Source of the DNA: Nevskia sp.
Lineage (GTDB): Bacteria > Pseudomonadota > Gammaproteobacteria > Nevskiales > Nevskiaceae
Length of the DNA: 64,000 nt
Assembly (NCBI RefSeq): GCF_021732705.1
Contig: NZ_JAKFUM010000003.1
Coordinates: 124,001-188,000 of the forward strand
Direction of reading: 5' to 3'
The notes under the pieces are model-generated. The model was not told where the DNA came from. It saw only the letters and a list, made by a program, of their open reading frames with translations, and did not search any database. The position numbers were made by a program, and so were the translations under genes. The first letter of the stretch is position 1. Each line of letters starts with the position of its first letter. Shown piece after piece: positions 8,565 through 16,599 of the stretch.

Positions 8565-9263
8565 CTAGTCGCCGTCGCAACGGGTTTCCTGAATGCCGCA
8601 CAGCCGGTTCAGCCAGGCTCTGAAGCGCCCAGCCGGCAGGCCGGCCCTCGCCTCGGGTGCGGTGACGACCAGCGGCCGGAAGTCGGCCGGCAGGGCAGCG
8701 TCGGCGAACTCGACCAACGCCCACTCGTCGCGGCACGCGATCAATGCGCCGGCCGCGACCATCGCATCGCCGTCGAAGCTGCCGTCGTCGCCGAGGCGCA
8801 GCACTGCCTGCGAGGTCGCGTCCGGCTGCAGATAGCCGTGCCCGGCCTGAGACTTCACGGTGAGCTGGCGGCCACTGACCCAGCCGCTGCCGGCAAACAC
8901 CGGCCGCGCCGGCAGGCCGGTCAGTTCCGGGTTGTCACGCGCGTCCTCGATCCGGAACCAGCCATTGGCATGGCCGGTGATCGTGAGCTCGGTTCGAACG
9001 GGATAGCCCTCGAGCACGGTGCTGGCGACCACCGGCGGCAGGGTGCCGAGGATCCTGCCGCGCGTGCTCGGCTCGCTGCGGACGTTGAGCCCGGCCGGGT
9101 CGGTGTCGCGCACGAATGCGTCGAGCCTGCAAGCGCCGGGTGTGGCACCCGCGAGCGACGGCGCGACAGGGGCAAGCACGCGAGACCGCGAGCGTGCATC
9201 GGCCGCCAGCGCGGCGGCTGGCGGAACGAGCAGCAGGGCGAGCAGTCTGGCGCAGGCATTCAT
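8565..9263 (-). CDS. Exported bacterial SH3-domain-like protein
   Basis: 232 residues with a signal peptide of about 20 residues (LLALLLVPPAAALAAD). Near residues 45-75 the text DPAGLNVRSEPSTRGRILGTLP matches the bacterial SH3 (SH3b) pattern, a fold that often binds cell-wall peptides. The following part (GHANGWFRIED, GSGWVSGRQLTV) continues the SH3-type strands, and the C-terminal 80 residues have no recognised domain. It converges on the GH19/exported-protein pair, so a cell-wall theme runs through the block. The start at 9263 has no strong Shine-Dalgarno. Confidence 0.8.
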   Translation of the reverse strand: MNACARLLALLLVPPAAALAADARSRSRVLAPVAPSLAGATPGACRLDAFVRDTDPAGLNVRSEPSTRGRILGTLPPVVASTVLEGYPVRTELTITGHANGWFRIEDARDNPELTGLPARPVFAGSGWVSGRQLTVKSQAGHGYLQPDATSQAVLRLGDDGSFDGDAMVAAGALIACRDEWALVEFADAALPADFRPLVVTAPEARAGLPAGRFRAWLNRLCGIQETRCDGD

Positions 9264-9693
9264 GACGTCATCTGTTTCGCATGGACACAGGCGGTCGTTG
9301 GTGGGCCCGATGACGCGCCCGCGGCCAGCCTAGCCGACCGGTGGGCCACTGCCCATTGGCTTGGGAGCGGTCACCGCGTGGTTGGGCTGGCGCAAGCCGT
9401 CGTCCGGCGACCGACCCGCCGACATCGGCAGACCGGCTTGCGTGGCCCCGTACCCGGCCCCATCCCGCATCGGTAAAGCAAGGTAAAGCGCCGCGGGTTC
9501 GAAGCGGCGACGACGGGTCGGCCGATCGTCCCGGCATGCATCGTGCCGATCAAAACCTTTTCAAACCCTTTTTGCGCGGCCTCGATCCAACCCCTTTGAC
9601 CTGAGCGCGCCAGTGTCGGATAACAGCCGGCACGCGGCGCGATCAGCTGTCGAGTCTCGGCAGGATCAGGCCCACCCAATCGGAGCGGGAACA
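9264..9693. other. 430-bp intergenic region with no supported gene
   Basis: Sits between the divergent SH3-like gene and the tldD-like gene. Short open frames here have no codon or family support. A short direct repeat GGTAAAGC occurs twice at about 9471-9487, and a T/A-richer stretch lies at 9545-9575. Promoters for both flanking genes are expected here but none is clear enough to mark. Confidence 0.5.
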
Positions 9694-11328
9694 ATGGATA
9701 GACGTGATTTCATCAAGGCGGCGGGCGCCGGTGTCGGCGCGCTGTTGCTGCCGGTGTATGGCAATGCGGTGGCAGCCGAGGTGCTGACCACCAAGCTGGA
9801 CGTGGCCTTCAAGAAGAAGCTGGCCGACATCGCGCTGAATGCCGCGACCAAGGCCGGCGCGTCGTACTGCGACGTGCGCATCGGCCGCTACCTGCGGCAG
9901 TTCGTGATCACCCGCGAGACCAAGGTCGAGAACGTGGTGAACACCGAGTCGACCGGCGTCGGCGTCCGCGTGATCGTCAACGGCACCTGGGGCTTCGCGG
10001 CCAGCAGCGGCCTGTCCGACGATGCCGTGGCCAAGGCCGCGCAGCAGGCGGCGGCGATTGCCAAGGCCAATTCCAAGTTCCAGTCGACCCCGGTGCAGCT
10101 CGCGCCGAACAAGGGCGTCGGCGAAGTCAGCTGGGCCACGCCGATCAAGAAGAATTCGATGGAAGTGCCGATCAAGGACAAGGTCGACCTGCTGCTCGGC
10201 GTGAACGACGCGGCCCTCAAGGCCGGTGCCGACTACATCCGTTCGACCCTGTTCCTGGTCAACGAGCAGAAGTATTTCGCCTCGACCGACGGTTCCTACA
10301 TCGATCAGGACGTGCACCGCATCTGGTCGCCGTTCACGGTCACGGCCATCGACAAGAAGAGCGGCAAGTTCCGCGAGCGCGATGGCTTCTCGGAGCCGTC
10401 CGGCCTCGGCTTCGAGTATCTCGACGGCAAGCCGGAGCATCGCGTGGCGCTGCCGGGCGGTGCCGTGCAGTACACCAGCTCGTACAACATGAAGGAAGAC
10501 GCGATCGCCGCCGCCAAGCAGGCGCGGGCGAAGCTCAAGGCGCGCTCGGTCAAGCCGGGCAAGTACGACCTCGTGCTCGATCCGTCGCACCTGTGGCTGA
10601 CGATCCACGAATCGGTTGGCCATCCGCTGGAACTCGACCGCGCGCTCGGCTACGAGGCGAACTTCGCCGGCACCAGCTTCGCGACGATCGACAAGTGGAA
10701 GTCGAAGAGCTTCAAGTACGGCTCGGACATCGTGACGCTGTTCGCCGACAAGACCCAGCCGGGCACGCTCGGCGCGGTCGGCTACGACGACGAGGGCGTC
10801 AAGACCAAGCGCTGGGATCTGGTCAAGGACGGCGTGTTCGTCAACTACCAGGCGATCCGCGACCAGGTGCACATCATCGGCGAGAAGGAATCGCAGGGCT
10901 GCTGCTATGCCGATTCCTGGGCCAACGTGCAGTTCCAGCGCATGGCCAATGTCTCGCTGGCGCCGGGCAAGACCAAGCTGAGCCCGGCCGACATGGTCAA
11001 GGGTGTCGAGAACGGCATCTACATCGTCGGCAACGGTTCGTTCTCGATCGATCAGCAGCGCTACAACGCGCAGTTCGGCGGGCAGCTGTTCTACGAGATC
11101 AAGGACGGCAAGATCACCGAGCAGATCGAGGACGTGGCGTACCAGATCCGCACGCCGGAGTTCTGGAATGCCTGCTCGGCGATCTGCGACGAAAGCGACT
11201 ACCGCTTCGGCGGCTCGTTCTTCGATGGCAAGGGTCAGCCGCCGCAGATCTCCGCGGTCTCGCACGGTTCCAGCACCGCGCGCTTCAACGGCATCAATGT
11301 CATCAACACCGCGCGCAGCCTCGGTTAA
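9694..11328 (+). CDS. TldD-family metalloprotease with Tat signal
   Basis: 544 residues. The N-terminus MDRRDFIKAAGAGVGALLLP is a twin-arginine (Tat) signal, so the folded protein is exported. The metal-binding HExxxH motif of TldD is present as HESVGH (residues 305-310). TldD works with TldE/PmbA as a heterodimeric zinc protease on unfolded or modified peptides (microcin B17, CcdA in Escherichia coli). Unlike the enterobacterial protein, this one carries an export signal. The start at 9694 has GGAG/GGGA about 5-10 nt upstream. It is followed 12 bp later by the partner gene. Confidence 0.9.
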   Translation: MDRRDFIKAAGAGVGALLLPVYGNAVAAEVLTTKLDVAFKKKLADIALNAATKAGASYCDVRIGRYLRQFVITRETKVENVVNTESTGVGVRVIVNGTWGFAASSGLSDDAVAKAAQQAAAIAKANSKFQSTPVQLAPNKGVGEVSWATPIKKNSMEVPIKDKVDLLLGVNDAALKAGADYIRSTLFLVNEQKYFASTDGSYIDQDVHRIWSPFTVTAIDKKSGKFRERDGFSEPSGLGFEYLDGKPEHRVALPGGAVQYTSSYNMKEDAIAAAKQARAKLKARSVKPGKYDLVLDPSHLWLTIHESVGHPLELDRALGYEANFAGTSFATIDKWKSKSFKYGSDIVTLFADKTQPGTLGAVGYDDEGVKTKRWDLVKDGVFVNYQAIRDQVHIIGEKESQGCCYADSWANVQFQRMANVSLAPGKTKLSPADMVKGVENGIYIVGNGSFSIDQQRYNAQFGGQLFYEIKDGKITEQIEDVAYQIRTPEFWNACSAICDESDYRFGGSFFDGKGQPPQISAVSHGSSTARFNGINVINTARSLG

Positions 11329-11340
11329 GGGAATCCAGTC

Positions 11341-12675
11341 ATGACGATCTTCAACGAAGAAGAAGCAAAGGCCATCCTGACCAAGGTGGTGAAGCTGTCG
11401 AAGGCGAACGAGTGCACGGCGTCGCTCGAAGGCTCGGTCGAAGGCAACATCCGCTACGCACTGAACAGCGTATCGACCAGCGGCATCATCAGCAACACCG
11501 AACTGGCCGTGCAGGTCGCGTTCGGCAAGAAGGTGGGCACGGCGACGATCAACCAGTTCGACGACGACTCGCTGCTGCGCGTCGTGCGGCGCGCCGAGGA
11601 ACTGGCCAAGCTGGCGCCGGACAATCCGGAGTTCGTGCCGGCGATCGGCAAGCAGGCCTACAAGGCCACCGACACGTTCGTCGAAAAGACCGCGAACATG
11701 ACCGCCGAGCAGCGCGCGCAGATCGCCAACGACTGCATCGCGCCGTCGAAGGCGGCGAAGTGCGTGGCCGCCGGCTTCTTCACCGACGGCAACCGCTTCT
11801 CGGCCACGGCGAACTCGAACGGCAACTTCGGCTACCAGCGCAGCACCACGGCCGATTTCACCTGCACCGTGCGCACCGAGGACGGCCGCGGTTCGGGCTG
11901 GGTGGCGAGCAACGTCGCCGACATCTCGCAGTTCGATGCCAAGAGCACGATCCAGACCGCGATCATGAAGGCCACGAAGTCGGCCGACGCGAAAGCGCTG
12001 GAGCCGGGCAAGTACACGGTCATCCTGGAACCGGCGGCGACGGCCGGCCTGCTCGGCTTCATGCTGCGCGGCTTCGATGCCCGCGAGTCCGACGAAGGCC
12101 GCAGCTTCCTGACCAAGAAGGGTGGTGGCAATCGGCTCGGCGAACAGGTGTTCGACGAGCGCGTGACCCTATACTCGGACCCCGCCGAGCCGGGGGCTGC
12201 CGTGCTGCCGTGGGATGGCGAAGGTCTGGCGCGCGAGCGCGTGCCGATCATCACCAAGGGCAAGGTCGAGTATCTGCAGTACTCACGCTACTGGGCCAAG
12301 CTCAAGGGCAAGAAGGCGATCGGCGAGCCGGCGAACCTGATCATGGTCGGCGGCGACAAGTCGACGATGGATCTGGTCAAGACCACGAAGAAGGGCATCC
12401 TCGTGACTCGCACGTGGTACATCCGCATGGTCGATCCGCAGACCGTGCTGCTGACCGGCCTGACCCGCGACGGCACGTTCTACATCGAGGACGGCGAGAT
12501 CAAGTATCCGATCAAGAACTTCCGCTTCAACGAGTCGCCGGTGATCATGCTCAACAACGTCGAGGAGATCGGCAGGCCGATCCGCATCGGCTCCGACGAG
12601 AGTTCGCTGACGATGATGATCCCGCCGCTGAAGATCCGGGACTTCACGTTCACCTCGTTGTCCGACGCGGTCTGA
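11341..12675 (+). CDS. TldE/PmbA-like metalloprotease partner
   Basis: 444 residues, from the same superfamily as the upstream gene but without an HExxxH motif, as in TldE/PmbA, the non-catalytic-metal subunit. Typical segments are GSVEGNIRYALNSVSTSG near the N-terminus and RGSGWVASNVADIS mid-protein. There is no signal peptide, in contrast to the Tat-signal partner. It may therefore be carried out as a complex with TldD or the partnership may be confined to before export. It is read together with the genes upstream (12 bp) and downstream (18 bp). Confidence 0.88.
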   Translation: MTIFNEEEAKAILTKVVKLSKANECTASLEGSVEGNIRYALNSVSTSGIISNTELAVQVAFGKKVGTATINQFDDDSLLRVVRRAEELAKLAPDNPEFVPAIGKQAYKATDTFVEKTANMTAEQRAQIANDCIAPSKAAKCVAAGFFTDGNRFSATANSNGNFGYQRSTTADFTCTVRTEDGRGSGWVASNVADISQFDAKSTIQTAIMKATKSADAKALEPGKYTVILEPAATAGLLGFMLRGFDARESDEGRSFLTKKGGGNRLGEQVFDERVTLYSDPAEPGAAVLPWDGEGLARERVPIITKGKVEYLQYSRYWAKLKGKKAIGEPANLIMVGGDKSTMDLVKTTKKGILVTRTWYIRMVDPQTVLLTGLTRDGTFYIEDGEIKYPIKNFRFNESPVIMLNNVEEIGRPIRIGSDESSLTMMIPPLKIRDFTFTSLSDAV

Positions 12676-12693
12676 AGCCGAGCCCCGCACACG

Positions 12694-13365
12694 ATGCCGC
12701 CAACGCCGCCCGCCACGCCCGCAGCCAGTTCAGCAGGTTCGACGGGCGGCGTCCACGACTTCTGGTTCACCCGGCTGCAGTACGACTCGGGTGACTGGGA
12801 TGTCGATCAGCGGATGCCGTCGAACATCGTCGACACGCTGCTGCAGTACACGACGCTGCGCGTGGACCCGGAGGAGCGGATCATTCCGCTCGCCGATCCG
12901 CGGATGCTGACCGCGCCGTTCGTCTATCTGTCCGGCCACAAGCTGGTGGAGTTCAACCCGGACGAGCGGCGCAACTTCGAGCGCTATGTGAAGAACGGCG
13001 GCTTCGTCTTCGTCGACGACTGCAATCACGATGTCGACGGCCTGTTCTCGAAGAGCTTCGAGCGCGAGATCGCGTCGATTTTCGGCAAGGACGCGCTGCA
13101 GAAGCTGCCGAAGACGCATCCGATCTATTCGAGCTTCTTCACCTTCGACGGCCCGCCGCCGACCAGCATCGAGCTGAACGGCTGGGGCGACGACCTGGTG
13201 CACGACTATCTGAAGGGCATCACCGTCAACGGTCGTCTGGGCCTGCTGTACAGCAACAAGGACTATGGCTGCGAGTGGGATTTCGACTGGCGCAACAAGC
13301 GCTTCAATGCCGAAGACGTCACGAAGTTCGCCGTGAACATCGTCATGTACGCGCTGAGCGCCTGA
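12694..13365 (+). CDS. DUF4159 domain protein
   Basis: 223 residues. After a 20-residue Pro/Ala/Ser/Thr-rich leader, FWFTRLQYDSGDWDVDQRMPSN opens the DUF4159 domain. It continues with the class-I-glutamine-amidotransferase-like elements YVKNGGFVFVDDCNHD and FPGP-like turns. The usual catalytic Cys of amidotransferases is not apparent, which is normal for DUF4159. The family is typically linked to MoxR/DUF58/BatA operons, as it is here. The leader lacks a hydrophobic core, so this copy appears cytoplasmic or peripheral. Role unknown. Confidence 0.85.
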   Translation: MPPTPPATPAASSAGSTGGVHDFWFTRLQYDSGDWDVDQRMPSNIVDTLLQYTTLRVDPEERIIPLADPRMLTAPFVYLSGHKLVEFNPDERRNFERYVKNGGFVFVDDCNHDVDGLFSKSFEREIASIFGKDALQKLPKTHPIYSSFFTFDGPPPTSIELNGWGDDLVHDYLKGITVNGRLGLLYSNKDYGCEWDFDWRNKRFNAEDVTKFAVNIVMYALSA

Positions 13366-13514
13366 GCACGGCTGCAGACGCGACGAGGGTCCGAACCACG
13401 CCGCGCCAGACCGGCCACAGCCTGCGTGGCATCGCGTCGCCGCCTCGTCGTCGCGCCCTTGAGTCACGCAGCCATCAACGTTTGATCCTGAATCGACCTT
13501 TCGAGCGGAACCGC

Positions 13515-14522
13515 ATGCACGACGCCACTCCACCGCCCCTGAACGAAGCCGCCATCACGGCACAACTCGCCAAGCTTGCCGAGGTTCGCACCGCGATCGC
13601 CCGCAGCATCGTCGGGCAGGACACCGTGGTCGAGCAGCTGCTGATCGGCCTGCTTGCCGGCGGACACTGTCTGCTCGAGGGCGTGCCGGGTCTCGGCAAG
13701 ACCCTGCTGGTGCGCTCGCTGGGCGCTGCGCTGAAGCTCGAGTTCCGACGCATCCAGTTCACGCCGGACCTGATGCCGAGCGACATCCTCGGCACCGAAA
13801 TCCTCGAGGAGGATCACGGCACCGGCAAGCGTCACTTCAAGTTCCAGAAAGGCCCGGTGTTCACCAATCTGCTGCTCGCGGACGAGCTGAACCGCACGCC
13901 GCCGAAGACGCAGGCCGCGCTGCTCGAAGCGATGCAGGAACACACCGTGTCGTACGCCGGCACGACCTGGGCGCTGCCCGAGCCGTTCTTCGTGCTGGCC
14001 ACGCAGAACCCGCTGGAGCAGGCCGGCACCTATCCACTGCCGGAAGCGCAGCTCGACCGCTTCCTGCTGCACGTTCGCGTCGATTACCCGACCGAGGCCG
14101 AGGAGCAGATGATCCTGAGCCAGACCACCGGCGCACCGAGCGCGAAGGTCGACGCCGTGATCGGCGGCGACGATGTCATCGCGCTGCAGAAGCTGACGCG
14201 CGAGGTGCACCTGGGTGCCGATGTGCTGACCTGGATCACGCGCCTCGTGCGCGCCACGCGCCCTCAGGACACGCCGGTGGCCGAGGTGCGCGAATGGATT
14301 CGCTGGGGCGCCGGCCCGCGCGCCGGTCAGGCGCTGGTGCTTGCGGCCAAGGCCCGTGCGCTGCTGCACGGCCGCTTCGCCGCGACGCGCGACGATGTGG
14401 CCGCGCTCGCCGCGCCGGTGCTGCGGCATCGTCTGCTGCTGAGCTTTGCCGCTGAGGCCGAGGCCCGCTCGAGCGACGACGTGGTCGCCGTGCTGCTGAA
14501 AGCGGTGCCGTTCCCGTCGTGA
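13515..14522 (+). CDS. MoxR-family AAA+ ATPase
   Basis: 335 residues. Walker A is GVPGLGKT (about residues 55-62) and Walker B is LLADELNR, followed by the sensor-1-type ATQNP motif. The MoxR lid domain is at the C-terminus. These cytoplasmic ATPases act as chaperones that mature or remodel partners, usually vWA-domain proteins encoded next door; here the next genes are DUF58 and BatA-type proteins. The start at 13515 begins the conserved region after 149 bp of non-coding sequence. Confidence 0.93.
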   Translation: MHDATPPPLNEAAITAQLAKLAEVRTAIARSIVGQDTVVEQLLIGLLAGGHCLLEGVPGLGKTLLVRSLGAALKLEFRRIQFTPDLMPSDILGTEILEEDHGTGKRHFKFQKGPVFTNLLLADELNRTPPKTQAALLEAMQEHTVSYAGTTWALPEPFFVLATQNPLEQAGTYPLPEAQLDRFLLHVRVDYPTEAEEQMILSQTTGAPSAKVDAVIGGDDVIALQKLTREVHLGADVLTWITRLVRATRPQDTPVAEVREWIRWGAGPRAGQALVLAAKARALLHGRFAATRDDVAALAAPVLRHRLLLSFAAEAEARSSDDVVAVLLKAVPFPS

Positions 14523-14560
14523 TGCCGGCGCTTGTCCGCGTGACGCGAGAGGCCTGATCG

Positions 14561-15436
14561 ATGCTGCTGGCGCCTGAACTGCGCGCGCGGCTGAAAGGCC
14601 TGCGCCTGGCCACGCGGCTGACGCCGACCGGGCAGGGCATCGGCCAGCACGCGAGCAACAGCCGCGGTGCCGGGCTGGAGTTCGCGCAGTACCGCGCCTA
14701 CGAGCCGGGCGACGAGCCGCGCAGCATCGACTGGAAACTGTTCGCCCGGTCCGATCGCTACTTCGTGCGCGATGCCACGCGTGACAGCCCGCTGAACGCC
14801 TGCGTGCTGATCGATGCAAGCGCCTCGATGGCACAGGCCGATCGCGCGCGTCCGGCCTACGGCAAGCTCGATGCGGCGCGGACGATCGCCGCGTGCATCG
14901 GCGACATCGCCCTGCAGCAGGGCGATCGGTTCGGCTTCACCGCGATCGGCGGCGACGGCGTCACCGGCGTGCCCGCCGGCAATACCTTGCGCCATCGCGA
15001 TCGCTTCCAGCTCGGCCTGCAGGCGCTGCGCGCACAGGGCCGGGTGCCTGCGCGCGACGGCCTGCGGCTGCTGTGGGAGCGCATTCCGGCGGCATCGCTG
15101 GTGGTGCTGCTCAGCGATGGCTTCGACGACGACGTGGTCGAGGTGGCCGAGCGTCTCGCGCGCACGCAGCGCGACGTGATTTCGATCCAGCTGATCACGG
15201 CGGACGAGCGTGACTTCCCGTTCGACGGCGGCCATCTGTTCGAGGACGTCGAGGCCGGCGTCGAGCGGCTGGTCGATGCCAGCGGCGTGCGCAGCGATTT
15301 CCTCGCGCGCTTCGCTGCCGCGCGCCAGACACTCGCGCGGCGCTATGCCGCCAGCGGCATCCGTCATGTCGAGCATTTTCTGGATCAATCACCGGCGCAG
15401 GTGTTGCGCACGCTGTTCGGGCCGCGCCGGCGATGA
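14561..15436 (+). CDS. DUF58 (vWA-like) protein
   Basis: 291 residues. The DUF58 signature YEPGDEPRSIDWKLFARSD is at about 46-64, and a vWA/MIDAS-like DASASM motif lies near residue 86. A second strand-turn, LSDGFDDD, is near 185. These proteins partner MoxR ATPases. No signal peptide is seen. The stop overlaps the next start as ATGA, so production is stoichiometrically linked to the membrane protein that follows. Confidence 0.92.
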   Translation: MLLAPELRARLKGLRLATRLTPTGQGIGQHASNSRGAGLEFAQYRAYEPGDEPRSIDWKLFARSDRYFVRDATRDSPLNACVLIDASASMAQADRARPAYGKLDAARTIAACIGDIALQQGDRFGFTAIGGDGVTGVPAGNTLRHRDRFQLGLQALRAQGRVPARDGLRLLWERIPAASLVVLLSDGFDDDVVEVAERLARTQRDVISIQLITADERDFPFDGGHLFEDVEAGVERLVDASGVRSDFLARFAAARQTLARRYAASGIRHVEHFLDQSPAQVLRTLFGPRRR

Positions 15437-16599
15437 TCGACCTGCTGGCGCCTGTCGCCCTGACTGCGCTCGCGGCGCTCGCGATTCCGCTGCTGATCCA
15501 CCTGATCCGCCGCTCCGAGCGCCAGCGCACGCCGTTCGCGGCCCTGCGCTGGGTGGCCGACCGCACCCGCCCGCGCCAGCGCCTGCATCTGCATGATCGG
15601 CTGTTGCTGATGCTGCGCCTGCTGCTGCTTGCGGTGCTTGCGCTGCTGCTGGCGCAGCCGGTCTGGCGGGAGCTGGGCGCCGATGACGCAAAAGTCATCG
15701 CCGTGCTGCCGAGCGTCTCCGCCGCTGCGGCCCGTGCGGCGGTCGATGCGCCGACGGCGGACTGGCGCTGGCTCGCTGCGGGGTTTCCGGCGCTGGCGAC
15801 GGACGAGCCGGTCGAGCCGTCGTCCGATGCCGGCATCGGTCTGCTGCGGCAGCTCGATGCCGAGCTGCCGCCGAAGATCGCGTTGACGGTGGTCGTGCCG
15901 GCGGAACTGTCAGGGCTGGATGCCGAACGCCTGCGGCTTGATCGCGAGGTCGACTGGAAGATCGTTGCGGGCGCTGCCTCCGCCCCCGCGGGCGACTCGC
16001 CGACACGCACCGCATTGACGATCGCCGTGCGTCATGGCGCGGACGCGACTGACGCGCTGAAGGTCGTGCGAGCGCTCGCGCAAGCCTGGCAGACCGCGGA
16101 TGCCAGCCTGTCCGGTCGCCTGTCGCTCGATGTCGCCGACGCCGACGCCGCAGTTCCCGCGGAAGCGGCTGTGCTGATCTGGCTCGTGCCGGGCATATCG
16201 CCAACGCTTGATGCCTGGCTCGCCGGTGGCGGCACGGCGTTCGTGTCGCCGAGCGAACTCGGTGGCGATCCGGTCTGGCTCGACGAACAGTCCGGCGAGC
16301 CGGTACTGCGCGAACGGCTGATCGGGACGGGCCGCGCCGTGTCGCTGGTCACGCCGTTGCGCCCGGACAAGACTCCCGCCCTGCGTGATCCGATGTTTCC
16401 GAAAGCTCTGGCGCGGCTGCTGCTGCCGATGCCGACCGCGCCGGATCGCGCGCCTGCCGCGGCCGTGGCGCCGGTGCGGCGCGATCAGCCGGCACCGGCA
16501 CCTGCCACACCGCTCGATGCAGGGCTGGCGCTGGCCGCTGCGGTCCTGCTGCTGGCCGAGCGCCTGCGGGCCACGCGCCGTCGTCGGGTGCTCGCATGA
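15433..16599 (+). CDS. BatA-type membrane protein
   Basis: 388 residues. The N-terminus (about 1-75) has two hydrophobic segments with LIHLIRRSERQRTPFAALRW between them, the N-terminal double-transmembrane BatA domain. A large, probably periplasmic, region rich in Ala/Asp follows, and a final hydrophobic helix (LALAAAVLLLAERL) lies near 365-378. The vWA MIDAS motif seen in true BatA/BatB is not obvious in the middle part. ATGA overlaps join it to both neighbours. Confidence 0.85.
   Translation: MIDLLAPVALTALAALAIPLLIHLIRRSERQRTPFAALRWVADRTRPRQRLHLHDRLLLMLRLLLLAVLALLLAQPVWRELGADDAKVIAVLPSVSAAAARAAVDAPTADWRWLAAGFPALATDEPVEPSSDAGIGLLRQLDAELPPKIALTVVVPAELSGLDAERLRLDREVDWKIVAGAASAPAGDSPTRTALTIAVRHGADATDALKVVRALAQAWQTADASLSGRLSLDVADADAAVPAEAAVLIWLVPGISPTLDAWLAGGGTAFVSPSELGGDPVWLDEQSGEPVLRERLIGTGRAVSLVTPLRPDKTPALRDPMFPKALARLLLPMPTAPDRAPAAAVAPVRRDQPAPAPATPLDAGLALAAAVLLLAERLRATRRRRVLA

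Noticed and set aside
9264-9693. Short frames in the tldD upstream gap as genes
   Set aside because: They overlap one another on both strands without Shine-Dalgarno or family resemblance.
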